Positions 22,647 to 33,815 of a stretch of DNA of 34,468 bases are shown piece after piece. This DNA is from Candidatus Binatota bacterium (GTDB lineage: Bacteria; Desulfobacterota; Binatia; UBA1149), in contig DUBO01000025.1 in NCBI GenBank assembly GCA_012960245.1, forward strand, positions 1-34,468, in the 5' to 3' direction. The notes under the pieces are model-generated. The model ran no database searches. It was not told the origin of the DNA and saw nothing but the letters and a program-made list of their open reading frames with translations. Made by a program: the position numbers and the translations under genes. Position 1 is the stretch's first letter. Each line of letters begins with the position of its first letter.

Positions 22647-24788
22647 ATGCCGCTACATCATCGTGCCTGCAACCTGTGTGAAGCCTGCTGTGGAATCCTC
22701 GTGGAGACCGAGCAGGACCGTGTCGTAAAAATCGAGGGAGACCAGAACGACCCCTTGTCGCGGGGCTACATATGTCCCAAGGTATTTGCGCTCGTCGACC
22801 TGCACGAAGACCCCGATCGCCTGCGTCGTCCGGTGATTCGCGAGGGGGACAGCTGGCGGGAAGTGGAGTGGGACGAGGCCTTTCGTGTCGCCGCGCAGGG
22901 ATTGCACGCGGTGCAGAAAACCGGCGGCCGCGACACTCTGGCCACCTACTTCGGTAACCCCACGGTACACAACCTGCCGGCCCAGTTGTCGGCCGGCATG
23001 CTCATACGCACGCTGGACAGCCAGGTGCGTTTCAGCGCGTCGACGGTCGACCAGTTCCCCCACATGTTGGCGGCCCAGCAGGTATTCGGTGGCCAGTTGA
23101 CCATCGCAGTCCCCGACGTCGACCGCTGCCGAATGCTGATCATTATGGGCGCCAACCCGCTGGCCTCGAACGGTAGCTTCATGACCGCCCCTGGCATCCG
23201 TGGCCGCCTGCGGGCCATACAGAAACGCGGCGGCAAGGTGGTCGTCATCGACCCGCGCCGCACCGAGACCGCGCGCCTGGCCGATCGCCACCTGTTCATA
23301 CGACCATCCACCGACCCGCTGTTGCTGCTGGCCATGCTCAACGTCATTTTTGCCGAGGGCCTGGTTGCGCCCGGCGCGGCCGACGGGCTGATCGACGGCG
23401 CTGAGCTCATCGAACAGCACGCCGCGAACTACACCCCCGAAGCAGTGGAGCTGCTAACGGGAATTGCCGCGGCCGACATCCGCGAGCTCGTCAAGGATTT
23501 TACCGACGAGCCGGCGGCGGCCGTGTACCCCCGCATCGGCACCTGCCTGCAGCCCTACGGCACGCTGGTCAGCGTGCTGTCCCTTGCCGTTAACCTGCTC
23601 ACGGGCAAGGTCGACCGGGAAGGCGGCCTGATGTTTCCCCACGCAGCGATACCCAACCGTTCGCGTGGCAGGTACGGTCGCTGGAAGTCGCGGGTGCGCG
23701 GCATGGCCGAGTTCGCCGGCGAGATCCCGGCGGCCACCATGGCCGAAGAAATGGATACGCCTGGTGAAGGGCAGTTGCGTGGCCTGGTCACGATGGCCGG
23801 CAACCCGGCATTGTCTACGCCCAACGGTCGGCGACTGGAGGGCGCGCTGGAGGGGCTCGATTTTATGGTCAGTCTCGACCCCGCGCTCAACGAGACCACC
23901 AGGTTTGCCAACGTGATACTGCCGCCGAGAAGTTCGCTCATGAATCCGCAGTACAGCCTGGCCTTTCACCAACTGGCCGTGCGCGACACTGCTCGTTTCA
24001 GCCGGCCGGTTTTTGAGGCCGCCGATGGCGACCTGAGCGAGTGGGAAATCAGCCGTGGCTTGCTGTCCGAGCTCGTCCGGCTGCGTAACGAAGACGCCGC
24101 CGCTTCCGGCAGCGAGCCCGAGGCCGACCCCGCCCAGGCCATGTCGGCAACGGTGACCGAGGTGGTCGACATGATGCTCGCCGGTGGTGAGCACGGGCTG
24201 ACGGTTGAGAAACTCTCGGAGCATCCCTCGGGGCTGGACCTGGGTGCGCTCAAGACCGGTGGCCTGGCGCGGGTCGTGCTTCACGACGACGGACGCGTCA
24301 AGCTGGCCGGGGACATGGTCGAGGGAGAGCTCGAACGCCTGGCCGCCGACTTTGCCCAGGGAAGGGTGGGGCAGGTGACTGAGCCCGACGCCGAGGGCAA
24401 CGGCATGTTGCTGGTTGGCCGACGGCACCTGCGGTCGAACAACTCCTGGATGCACAACTGTCCGAGCCTGGCCGAGGGCAAGCCCCGCTGCACGGCGCTG
24501 ATCAATCCGGCTGATGCCTCGCGCCTGGACCTGGCGGATGGGCAGCTGGTTAGCGTTCAGAGCCGCGTGGGCCGGGTGGATATTCCGGTGGAGCTGAGCG
24601 ACGAGATTATGGTCGGCGTGGTAAGCATTCCCCACGGCTGGGGGCACGATCGCCCCGGAACCCGCATGAAGGTGGCGGCAGAAGTCGGTGGCGTGTCGGT
24701 AAATGACCTTACCGACGAGGCCCAGACCGAGGGCCTGACGGGCAACGCGGTGCTCAACGGCGTGCCTGTAACCGTGGCTGCGGCCTGA
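22647..24788 (+). CDS. Molybdopterin-dependent oxidoreductase
   Basis: A 713-residue member of the DMSO reductase superfamily carrying bis-MGD molybdenum (or tungsten) and one 4Fe-4S cluster. The N-terminal cluster motif C-x2-C-x3-C with a distant Cys is seen as Cys8, Cys11, Cys15 and Cys43. The molybdopterin domain includes MGANPLASNGSF and VVIDPRRTETARLAD. The C-terminal dinucleotide-binding domain includes LDLADGQLVSVQSRVG and IPHGWGHDRPGTRMK. RFSASTVDQFP aligns with the region that in nitrate reductases carries the Cys ligand, so Ser130 is the likely metal ligand. No twin-arginine signal is present, so it is probably cytoplasmic. No electron-transfer partner gene is adjacent and the substrate is unknown. 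The ATG at 22647 is chosen because the upstream 39 residues of the open frame are not conserved-looking. Confidence 0.88.
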   Translation: MPLHHRACNLCEACCGILVETEQDRVVKIEGDQNDPLSRGYICPKVFALVDLHEDPDRLRRPVIREGDSWREVEWDEAFRVAAQGLHAVQKTGGRDTLATYFGNPTVHNLPAQLSAGMLIRTLDSQVRFSASTVDQFPHMLAAQQVFGGQLTIAVPDVDRCRMLIIMGANPLASNGSFMTAPGIRGRLRAIQKRGGKVVVIDPRRTETARLADRHLFIRPSTDPLLLLAMLNVIFAEGLVAPGAADGLIDGAELIEQHAANYTPEAVELLTGIAAADIRELVKDFTDEPAAAVYPRIGTCLQPYGTLVSVLSLAVNLLTGKVDREGGLMFPHAAIPNRSRGRYGRWKSRVRGMAEFAGEIPAATMAEEMDTPGEGQLRGLVTMAGNPALSTPNGRRLEGALEGLDFMVSLDPALNETTRFANVILPPRSSLMNPQYSLAFHQLAVRDTARFSRPVFEAADGDLSEWEISRGLLSELVRLRNEDAAASGSEPEADPAQAMSATVTEVVDMMLAGGEHGLTVEKLSEHPSGLDLGALKTGGLARVVLHDDGRVKLAGDMVEGELERLAADFAQGRVGQVTEPDAEGNGMLLVGRRHLRSNNSWMHNCPSLAEGKPRCTALINPADASRLDLADGQLVSVQSRVGRVDIPVELSDEIMVGVVSIPHGWGHDRPGTRMKVAAEVGGVSVNDLTDEAQTEGLTGNAVLNGVPVTVAAA

Positions 24789-25171
24789 GAAAGCGGTCCA
24801 CGCGGCAGCCGGGCGAGTAATTTTGGGAGCGATCGGGGGGGCGTGTCACGGTGGCTGTGCATTGCGCGCATAAAGTTGGCCGCCAACCGAAATATCTCTT
24901 GCCCTGCCGTCGCAGGGTGGTATCGTTGTCTTGCGGACGGGGCGCATCGATCGGAGCCCCGGAACTGCATCTAGAGCCGTCCTACTGAGGCGGTTCATAA
25001 ACGGGGGCGCAATAAGCACCCTTGCTCCGGGGACAAGGTGAAGACCCTTGTTTCCGGAGTCGTTTTTTGGGCTTCTTTTCGCGTTTCTTCACCCGGCTCT
25101 ACGACCTTTCCTGGCGGGATAACCCGGTTTCCCCTTGCAAGGCAGCGGCGTCGCTTTATGCTGTAGCCGTT
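24789..25171 (+). other. Structured intergenic region, possible ncRNA or leader
   Basis: A 383-base gap with several inverted repeats. GTTGGCCGCCAAC (24875-24887) is a 6+6 dyad that looks like an operator. CCCTGC/GCAGGG (24902-24907/24912-24917) is a hairpin with a CGTC loop. From about 24936 a nested fold is possible: an outer GGACG/CGTCC pair around GGGGC/GCCCC. The region ends in the strong terminator 25025-25068. I do not recognise a known riboswitch (c-di-GMP, glycine, TPP, cobalamin) or housekeeping RNA in it. No tRNA is seen. Either a small RNA or a regulatory leader of the 25172 gene is possible. Confidence 0.4.
25025..25068 (+). terminator. Very strong intrinsic terminator
   Basis: A 14-bp stem pairs 25025-25038 with 25046-25059, all paired with two G-U, over the 7-base loop TGAAGAC. 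Six T follow at 25063-25068. It lies 236 bases after the molybdopterin oxidoreductase stop and about 100 bases before the start of the 25172 gene, so it ends either that gene's transcript or a separate short RNA. Confidence 0.92.
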
Positions 25172-25729
25172 ATGAAAGTTATTACAGCTGGCCCGCGCCG
25201 GGCAATTTATCTTGTCGTCCCTGCACTGCTCTGCGCCCTGGCGCTACCTGCCGCTGCCGCCGACGTGGTGGTGGACCACTGCGGACAGCTGGTCGAAGCC
25301 GGCGACACGGGCTGGCTGCTCGAGGATCTGGACTGTAGTGAGGTATCCACCGAGGGAGTCGTGCTGTCGGATCGGTCCAGGCTGCGTCTGGATGGCTTCA
25401 GCATTATCGGCAACTCTGAAACCCTCACTCCCCGGCAGGGAGTGCGCTGCCTTTACGGAAGCAGCTGCAGCGTGCTGGGGCCGGGCGAGATCAGCGGTTT
25501 TTCGGCCGCCGGCGTTGCCGGCACCCGCGTGCGTGTGCGCGACCTGCGCATCGTGGGCAACGGCAGGTCGGGCGTCGCTGCTTACCGGCGGGTGGTTGCC
25601 CGCTCGGTAGAGATCGAGCAGAACGCGCTCACCGGTAGTCACGCCGGCTTGCACGCCGGTCGAAGGGTACGGGTGCGCGACTCGGTACTGGGCGAACATC
25701 CGGCGGGGGCCACGCTTACCGGCAACTGA
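25172..25729 (+). CDS. Secreted beta-helix-like protein
   Basis: A 185-residue protein with a signal peptide: basic PRR, a hydrophobic core AIYLVVPALLCALAL and a cleavage site after PAAAA, so it is exported. The rest is a run of short strands with repeats such as SRLRLDGFSIIGNSE, GVRCLYGSSCSVLGPGEISGF, VRVRDLRIVGNGRSGV and VRVRDSVLGEHP. These fit a right-handed parallel beta-helix (NosD/pectate lyase-like), as in carbohydrate-binding or surface-stabilising proteins. No catalytic site is visible; it is short for an enzyme of this fold. Four Cys may pair. The ATG at 25172 is chosen because it begins the signal peptide; the frame extends upstream to 25022 through the terminator. It is followed 48 bases later by the ABC-F gene. 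Confidence 0.72.
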   Translation: MKVITAGPRRAIYLVVPALLCALALPAAAADVVVDHCGQLVEAGDTGWLLEDLDCSEVSTEGVVLSDRSRLRLDGFSIIGNSETLTPRQGVRCLYGSSCSVLGPGEISGFSAAGVAGTRVRVRDLRIVGNGRSGVAAYRRVVARSVEIEQNALTGSHAGLHAGRRVRVRDSVLGEHPAGATLTGN

Positions 25730-25777
25730 TATCCCGGCTGGCGCTTTCTCGCGCTACCCGCCGCTGCGTTTACTACC

Positions 25778-27769
<1,992 letters not shown>

Positions 27770-27780
27770 CAGCTGCCCGC

Positions 27781-28536
27781 TCAGGTGTGGATGTACTGGC
27801 CGCCGTCTACGCGTAACACCTTGCCGGTGATCCAATCTCCGTCGCTTGAGGCCAGGAAAGCCACCATGCGGCCTATGTCGTCGGGCTGGCCGATGCGGCC
27901 GAGCGCGATGCTCGCCAGCGCGGCTTCGCCGTGGGTGTTTACCACCGCGTCGCCCATGGCCGATTTCACCAGGCCAGGAGCCACGACGTTGACCCTGATT
28001 CCCGAAGAGGCGACCTCTTTTGCCAGCGTCAGGGTCAGCGCGTTGACGCCGGCCTTGGCCACGTTGTAGGGAGACCCGAAGGGCATGAGGTTATCGGCAG
28101 CTATCGACGAGATCGCCGTTATCGAACCGCCGCCAGCTTTCTCGATGTAGGGCACCGCGGTTCTCAGCGTGTAGAACACGCCGTCAAGGTTGGTGTCGAG
28201 CACCTTGCGCCAGTAGCGTGGCTCGACCTGCGACACCGGGGCCACGCCCGAGGGCAGGCCGGCGTTGGCCACTACGGTGTCGAGTCCGCCGAGGAATTCG
28301 TTGGCCCGGGCAAACGCGTCTTCAACCTGCTCGAGGTCACTCGCGTCGCTCTTGAGGGCCAGCGCCCGTCCGCCGAGCGCTTCTATCTCGGCCACCGCCG
28401 AGGCGGCTTCTTCTTCAGCGCGACGATAAGTGATGACCAGCGAAGCCCCGCAGCCGGCCAGTGCCAGCGCGATTCCCCGGCCTATTCCCCGCGAGCCGCC
28501 GGTAACGAGCGCGCGATATCCAATGAGATCAGCCAA
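27781..28536 (-). CDS. Short-chain dehydrogenase/reductase, FabG-like
   Basis: A 251-residue classical SDR. The cofactor motif is TGGSRGIG (residues 12-19); an Arg pair after the second strand (TYRRAEEE) suggests NADPH. NAG is at 91-93, catalytic Ser143/Ser144, and Y-x3-K is Tyr157 and Lys161. The PGLVKSAMG segment and the C-terminal RVDGGQYIHT are typical of the 3-oxoacyl-ACP reductase-like group. It may act on ketoacyl or other ketone substrates; the fatty-acid cluster is not here, so FabG itself is not claimed. On the minus strand it follows the DUF2889 protein by 32 bases and they probably share a transcript. Convergent with the ABC-F gene. Confidence 0.9.
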   Translation of the reverse strand: MADLIGYRALVTGGSRGIGRGIALALAGCGASLVITYRRAEEEAASAVAEIEALGGRALALKSDASDLEQVEDAFARANEFLGGLDTVVANAGLPSGVAPVSQVEPRYWRKVLDTNLDGVFYTLRTAVPYIEKAGGGSITAISSIAADNLMPFGSPYNVAKAGVNALTLTLAKEVASSGIRVNVVAPGLVKSAMGDAVVNTHGEAALASIALGRIGQPDDIGRMVAFLASSDGDWITGKVLRVDGGQYIHT

Positions 28537-28568
28537 TGTCAGCTCTCCTTTTCAGCGGGTGTCCGCGC

Positions 28569-29144
28569 TCAGTCTTCGCCGCGGGCGTCATCTATGTTTT
28601 TCGTCGGCATGTCCTGCTCGAGCATCCGCAGGGGGGTGGCTTTTTCTTCTACCAGCTTTCGGTTGGCCGTGCTGTAGCTGAAGCAGGTGTCGCGCATGCC
28701 GGGCACGTTGTTGAGAACGAAATCGTGGCGGCGCAGGGGCACGTCTTCTCGTTCGCGTTCCTCTCGCGACTGCGAGGTGAACAGGCGCACGAAATGCAGC
28801 TGGTAGGCGGCCTGGGCGATCTCTACCAGCAGCTCCGATACGCGGTGGCACCCGCCCGAACCGCCAACGGCCTTGCGCGCTTCCAGCGTAAAGCCGCGCG
28901 CGACCTTCATCCCCACCAGGCGTTCGATGTTGGGGTGGGTCATGTTGCAGACCTCGGTGAAGGGTCCGTTGCGCACCTCGCTGCGGGCGGCGACTATCTC
29001 CAGCGAAGGATGCAGGATCTCCACCTCGGCTCGAACGTCGTGTACCTCGTCGCGCAAGGAGGCCGTTATGAGAAAGCGATCTCCCTCGATGGGAAAAATG
29101 CTCACGTTCTTGTTGCGGTGATAGATAGCGCTGCGTGTCGGCAT
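28569..29144 (-). CDS. DUF2889 family protein
   Basis: A 191-residue protein that I recognise as DUF2889-like: an N-terminal TRSAIYHRNKNVSIFPIEGDRFLITASLRDEVHDVRAEVEI strand series, a GMKVARGFTLEARKAVGGSGGCHRVSELLVEIAQAAYQ helix, and the C-terminal MRDTCFSYS motif. The family is of unknown function and often sits near aromatic or acyl-CoA metabolism genes. A GG-CHR motif with Cys and His could bind a metal; that is an inference. It is 57 bases downstream of thiC and 32 bases upstream of the SDR on the same strand. Confidence 0.72.
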   Translation of the reverse strand: MPTRSAIYHRNKNVSIFPIEGDRFLITASLRDEVHDVRAEVEILHPSLEIVAARSEVRNGPFTEVCNMTHPNIERLVGMKVARGFTLEARKAVGGSGGCHRVSELLVEIAQAAYQLHFVRLFTSQSREEREREDVPLRRHDFVLNNVPGMRDTCFSYSTANRKLVEEKATPLRMLEQDMPTKNIDDARGED

Positions 29145-29201
29145 CGCTATTGTTTAGCGGGGTGGCCTACCCGAAAAAAGCAGCTTCCCAGCCCTGCCGC
29201 T

Positions 29202-30842
<1,641 letters not shown>

Positions 30843-30851
30843 TCAATGGAA

Positions 30852-30911
30852 ACGACCGGCCGTGCGACTTGGTGTGTCCGCGGGCCACCGCTATACCTGT
30901 CGGCCGGTCGT
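30852..30911. promoter_or_regulatory. 11-bp inverted repeat between thiC and xthA
   Basis: ACGACCGGCCG (30852-30862) is the exact reverse complement of CGGCCGGTCGT (30901-30911), 38 bases apart, in the divergent thiC-xthA gap. A second pairing, GGTCC/GGGCC (about 30920-30932), is close by. On the plus strand TTGGTG (30869-30874) and TATACC (30892-30897), 17 bases apart, could be an xthA promoter lying between the arms. On the minus strand TTGACA (30846-30841) precedes thiC. The repeat could be an operator pair or RNA structure. Confidence 0.4.
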
Positions 30912-30952
30912 GCAGGCCGGTCCTTCGGGCCGGGCCCGACCACTGTTGGATC

Positions 30953-31762
30953 ATGCGCATAGTTTCTTGGAACGTTAACGGTATTCGCGCGGCCGCGCGG
31001 AAGGGCTTCCTCGGGTGGCTCGAACGCAGCCGGCCCGACGTAGTGTGCCTGCAGGAAACAAAGGCCCTGCCCGAGCAGGTGCCTGACGACGTGCTGCTCG
31101 CCATCTCGTCGCTGGGCTACCATCTCGATTGGCACTCGGCCGAGCGCAAAGGCTACAGCGGCGTGGCGACCTTCAGCCTCGAAAAACCCTTGTTCGTCAC
31201 CCGCGGGCTCGGGTTTGAGCGCAACGAGGGGCGGATTCTTGTCACCGAGCACGGCGCGGTCACGGTTTACAATGTCTACTTTCCCAACGGCCGGCAGACC
31301 CCCAAGGGGCCAGACCCCGATCGCCTGGGTTTCAAGATGGAGTTTTACGCCGCGCTGCTCGAGGTGGTCGACGAAGAACGCGAGCAGGGTAAGAACGTGG
31401 TCGTGTCGGGCGACTGGAACACGGCGCATACCGAGGTCGACCTGGCCCGCCCGAAACAGAACGAGACGGTGACTGGTTTTCTACCCGAGGAACGCCGGGC
31501 GTTGCAGGACTGGTTTGATCGCGGATACGTCGACACCTTTCGCGCCCTCAATCCCGCGTCGGCTTATGAAGGCAAACAAGCGCACGAGCGAGATTATTCC
31601 TGGTGGAGTTATCGCGCGGGTGCGCGTGATCGCAACGTTGGGTGGCGCATCGACTACCACGTTGTCGATGCGGGGCTGGCTTCGCGTGTAAAGTCGGCGC
31701 TCATCCACGCCGAAGTCATGGGCTCAGACCACTGTCCCATCGAGTTGGAGCTGGACGTTTAG
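30953..31762 (+). CDS. xthA: Exodeoxyribonuclease III
   Basis: A 269-residue endonuclease/exonuclease/phosphatase-fold enzyme of the exonuclease III family, which cleaves at abasic sites and removes 3' blocks in base-excision repair. Motifs are SWNVNGIR (residues 5-12), VVCLQETKA with metal-binding Glu35, VYNVYFPNG, GDWNTAH with the catalytic Asp and Asn, the WWSYRAGARDRNVGWRIDYH block and the final GSDHCPIELEL. Full family length. The ATG at 30953 begins the first strand; the frame stays open to 30818 but those 45 residues are not conserved. Its TAG overlaps the stop of the convergent two-TM gene. Confidence 0.93.
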   Translation: MRIVSWNVNGIRAAARKGFLGWLERSRPDVVCLQETKALPEQVPDDVLLAISSLGYHLDWHSAERKGYSGVATFSLEKPLFVTRGLGFERNEGRILVTEHGAVTVYNVYFPNGRQTPKGPDPDRLGFKMEFYAALLEVVDEEREQGKNVVVSGDWNTAHTEVDLARPKQNETVTGFLPEERRALQDWFDRGYVDTFRALNPASAYEGKQAHERDYSWWSYRAGARDRNVGWRIDYHVVDAGLASRVKSALIHAEVMGSDHCPIELELDV

Positions 31763-32091
31763 AAACCGCCGCGGCCCACGCGCCGGGGATGTTGCGACAG
31801 GTGAATCGTGGGCGGCCACCTGCGCCGGTGTCGCGGAGTGGAGTTGCTGTGGAAGAGCAGGGCCCGGATTCCGCCGCAGGTGCCGACGATTGTAGCCACC
31901 AGCAGCACGAAGGCGATGCTGGTGGGTACGGCGCGCAGTATGGTCTGCAGCAAGGTGAGGGCGAGCAGGCAGATCGCGAGTCCGAACACCAGGTAGCCCA
32001 GCACGGTAGCCACAGGGCCCCCACCGGGTTCGTCCGGTCGTTGATCAGGCACCAGGCTGGTATCCCAGCCAGCTCTATTTACCGTAACCAT
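31759..32091 (-). CDS. Small two-TM membrane protein
   Basis: A 110-residue protein from the ATG at 32091 (GGAG just upstream). A short hydrophilic N-terminus with Pro/Asp is followed by two hydrophobic segments, about residues 28-50 and 55-76 (TVLGYLVFGLAICLLAL and SIAFVLLVATIVGTCGG), then a basic Arg-rich tail (RHRRRW). Third-position GC is high and matches the neighbours, supporting coding. I do not recognise the family. Its stop overlaps the xthA stop by 3 bases, a convergent arrangement. Confidence 0.6.
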   Translation of the reverse strand: MVTVNRAGWDTSLVPDQRPDEPGGGPVATVLGYLVFGLAICLLALTLLQTILRAVPTSIAFVLLVATIVGTCGGIRALLFHSNSTPRHRRRWPPTIHLSQHPRRVGRGGF

Positions 32092-32392
32092 TGCTCCAAC
32101 CGTCGTACCGAACTGTCCCACCCTGATGGGCCACCTGCTTCTCCTGGTAGGCAAGCATACAACCGGCCCCGCATTCTAACCTCACTTGGGGGCTGATTAC
32201 CAAGCTGATAACCCGTTTATGGCAAAAAACAGGTACAGAAAGTTAAGAATTGGGCTGTTTCCGCACTTGGCTCGCAATTTTGCACGATTCTCACCCGAGC
32301 GCTTTGTTCCCCCCCTGAGCGGGGGGTTCCGGGTTCTACAGCATGACAGCGCGTACTCGACACAACACGGGCGGCAGGTGAAAACCCAGTCC
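32092..32392 (+). other. Intergenic region with AT-rich stretch and GC hairpin
   Basis: A 301-base gap upstream of the amidase. The central part (32200-32290) is clearly AT-richer than the surroundings and may contain the amidase promoter; no convincing -35/-10 pair is claimed. A hairpin CCCCCC/GGGGGG (32310-32315/32321-32326) with loop TGAGC precedes the start codon by about 70 bases and has no T run, so it could affect translation rather than terminate. Nothing else was recognised. Confidence 0.4.
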
Positions 32393-33814
32393 ATGAGCGA
32401 CTTGATGGACCTTTCGGCTGTTGAACTTGCGGCACTGGTAAGGGCCGGCGACGCTTCGCCCAGCGATTGCGTGGAGGCAGCGCTGGCGCGTATCGACGAG
32501 CGCAACGAGTCGCTCAACGCTTTCGTGCACGTCTGCGCCGAGCGTGCGTTGGGTGATGCGCGTGACCTGGAAAAACGCATGGCCGATGGCGAGCGAACGC
32601 TTCCGCTGGCCGGCGTTCCCCTGGGCGTCAAGGATCTCGAAGAGGTGGCCGGACTTCCCTGCACCTACGGCTCGGTGCCCCTGCGCGACAACGTGGCCAA
32701 ACGCGACTCGGTGCAGGTGGAACGCCTGCGCGCAGCCGGTGCGATCGTGGTGGGCAAGACCAACACGCCCGAGTTCGGTTACACGGGCTTTACCAGGAAC
32801 CGTGTGTTTGGCACCACGCGCAACCCGTGGAACACCGAGCGCACGCCGGGTGGATCGAGCGGAGGGTCGGCGGCCGCACTCGTCGGCCGCATGGTACCGC
32901 TGGTCACGGCTTCCGACGGGGGAGGGTCCACGAGGATACCCGCTTGCTACACCGGCGCGTTCGGCATCAAGCCGAGCTTCGGCCGCATACCGCTGGGGCC
33001 ACTCGACGGTGGCAGCGCGCAGTGGGCCGACACCATTCACCTCGGTCCCATAACCCGCAGTACGGCCGACGCGGCGGCGTTCATCGACGCCTCCTGCGGT
33101 TATCATCCCGCCGACGCCAACTCGCTGCCGCACCCGCGATTTTCTTATCTCGAGAGCATCGATGATCTGCCGACAGGGTTACGAGTGGGCTTCAGCCGTG
33201 ACCTCGGCTACGCGCGGGTGCAGAAAGACGTGCTGCGCGAAGTCGAAGGCAGCGTGGCCGAGCTGGCGGCGCTGGGATTCGAAATAGAAGAGCTGGATCT
33301 GAAGTTGCCCGACCTCGGCAACGACTGGGCCATGATGGCCGGAGCCGAGACCTTCGGCGTGGTGGCGCCGCTGGTCGAAGGCCACGAGGAAGAGCTGGGC
33401 CGGGGTTTCTGGCAGGGCCTGCAGTTTGCTTCGCGGCTCGACCCGGCCGGCATCGCGCGCATACAGCGGCAGCGCGCTGAGCTCAACGCGGCGCTTGGTG
33501 CCCTGTTCGAAGACTATGATCTGCTGGTAACGCCGCAGTTGCCGACCGAGGCTTTTGCGGCTTCGGGGCCGCCGCCTTCGGGCGTCGACGGTCGGGATTT
33601 TGACGCGCCCATGCACGCGGTGGCTTTTACCTACCCGTTTAACATGTCGGGGCATCCGGCGGCCAGCCTGCGTGCCGGCATGACCGACGCGGGCTTACCT
33701 GCGGGCCTGCAGCTGGTGGCCGAGCGTCATCGTGACGAGCTGGTCTTGCAGACGGCACGGGCACTGGAGTTGTCCCGGCCCGCGGCCGACTGGCCGGCCT
33801 TTCCGTTCTCCTGA
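32393..33814 (+). CDS. Amidase signature family amidase
   Basis: A 473-residue amidase-signature hydrolase. The Ser-cisSer-Lys triad is Lys80 in PLGVKDLEE, Ser155 in TPGGSSGGSAAAL (cis-Ser), and Ser179 in SDGGGSTRIPA (nucleophile, equivalent to DTGGSIR in GatA). The motifs are in the order and spacing of the family. It could hydrolyse small amides or act on peptides; it is not GatA itself by context, because gatB and gatC are absent. No signal peptide. The ATG at 32393 is chosen because the frame to 32186 adds no family sequence; GTG at 32379 is a possible alternative. Convergent with pckG, 1 base apart. Confidence 0.9.
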   Translation: MSDLMDLSAVELAALVRAGDASPSDCVEAALARIDERNESLNAFVHVCAERALGDARDLEKRMADGERTLPLAGVPLGVKDLEEVAGLPCTYGSVPLRDNVAKRDSVQVERLRAAGAIVVGKTNTPEFGYTGFTRNRVFGTTRNPWNTERTPGGSSGGSAAALVGRMVPLVTASDGGGSTRIPACYTGAFGIKPSFGRIPLGPLDGGSAQWADTIHLGPITRSTADAAAFIDASCGYHPADANSLPHPRFSYLESIDDLPTGLRVGFSRDLGYARVQKDVLREVEGSVAELAALGFEIEELDLKLPDLGNDWAMMAGAETFGVVAPLVEGHEEELGRGFWQGLQFASRLDPAGIARIQRQRAELNAALGALFEDYDLLVTPQLPTEAFAASGPPPSGVDGRDFDAPMHAVAFTYPFNMSGHPAASLRAGMTDAGLPAGLQLVAERHRDELVLQTARALELSRPAADWPAFPFS

Positions 33815-33815
33815 G

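Noticed and set aside
22647-24788. Selenocysteine-containing formate dehydrogenase
   Set aside because: The frame has no internal TGA, and the ligand position appears to be Ser.
29174-29197. Terminator after thiC on the minus strand (GCAG/CTGC followed by six U)
   Set aside because: The stem is only 4 bp with a 10-base loop, so it is too weak to claim.
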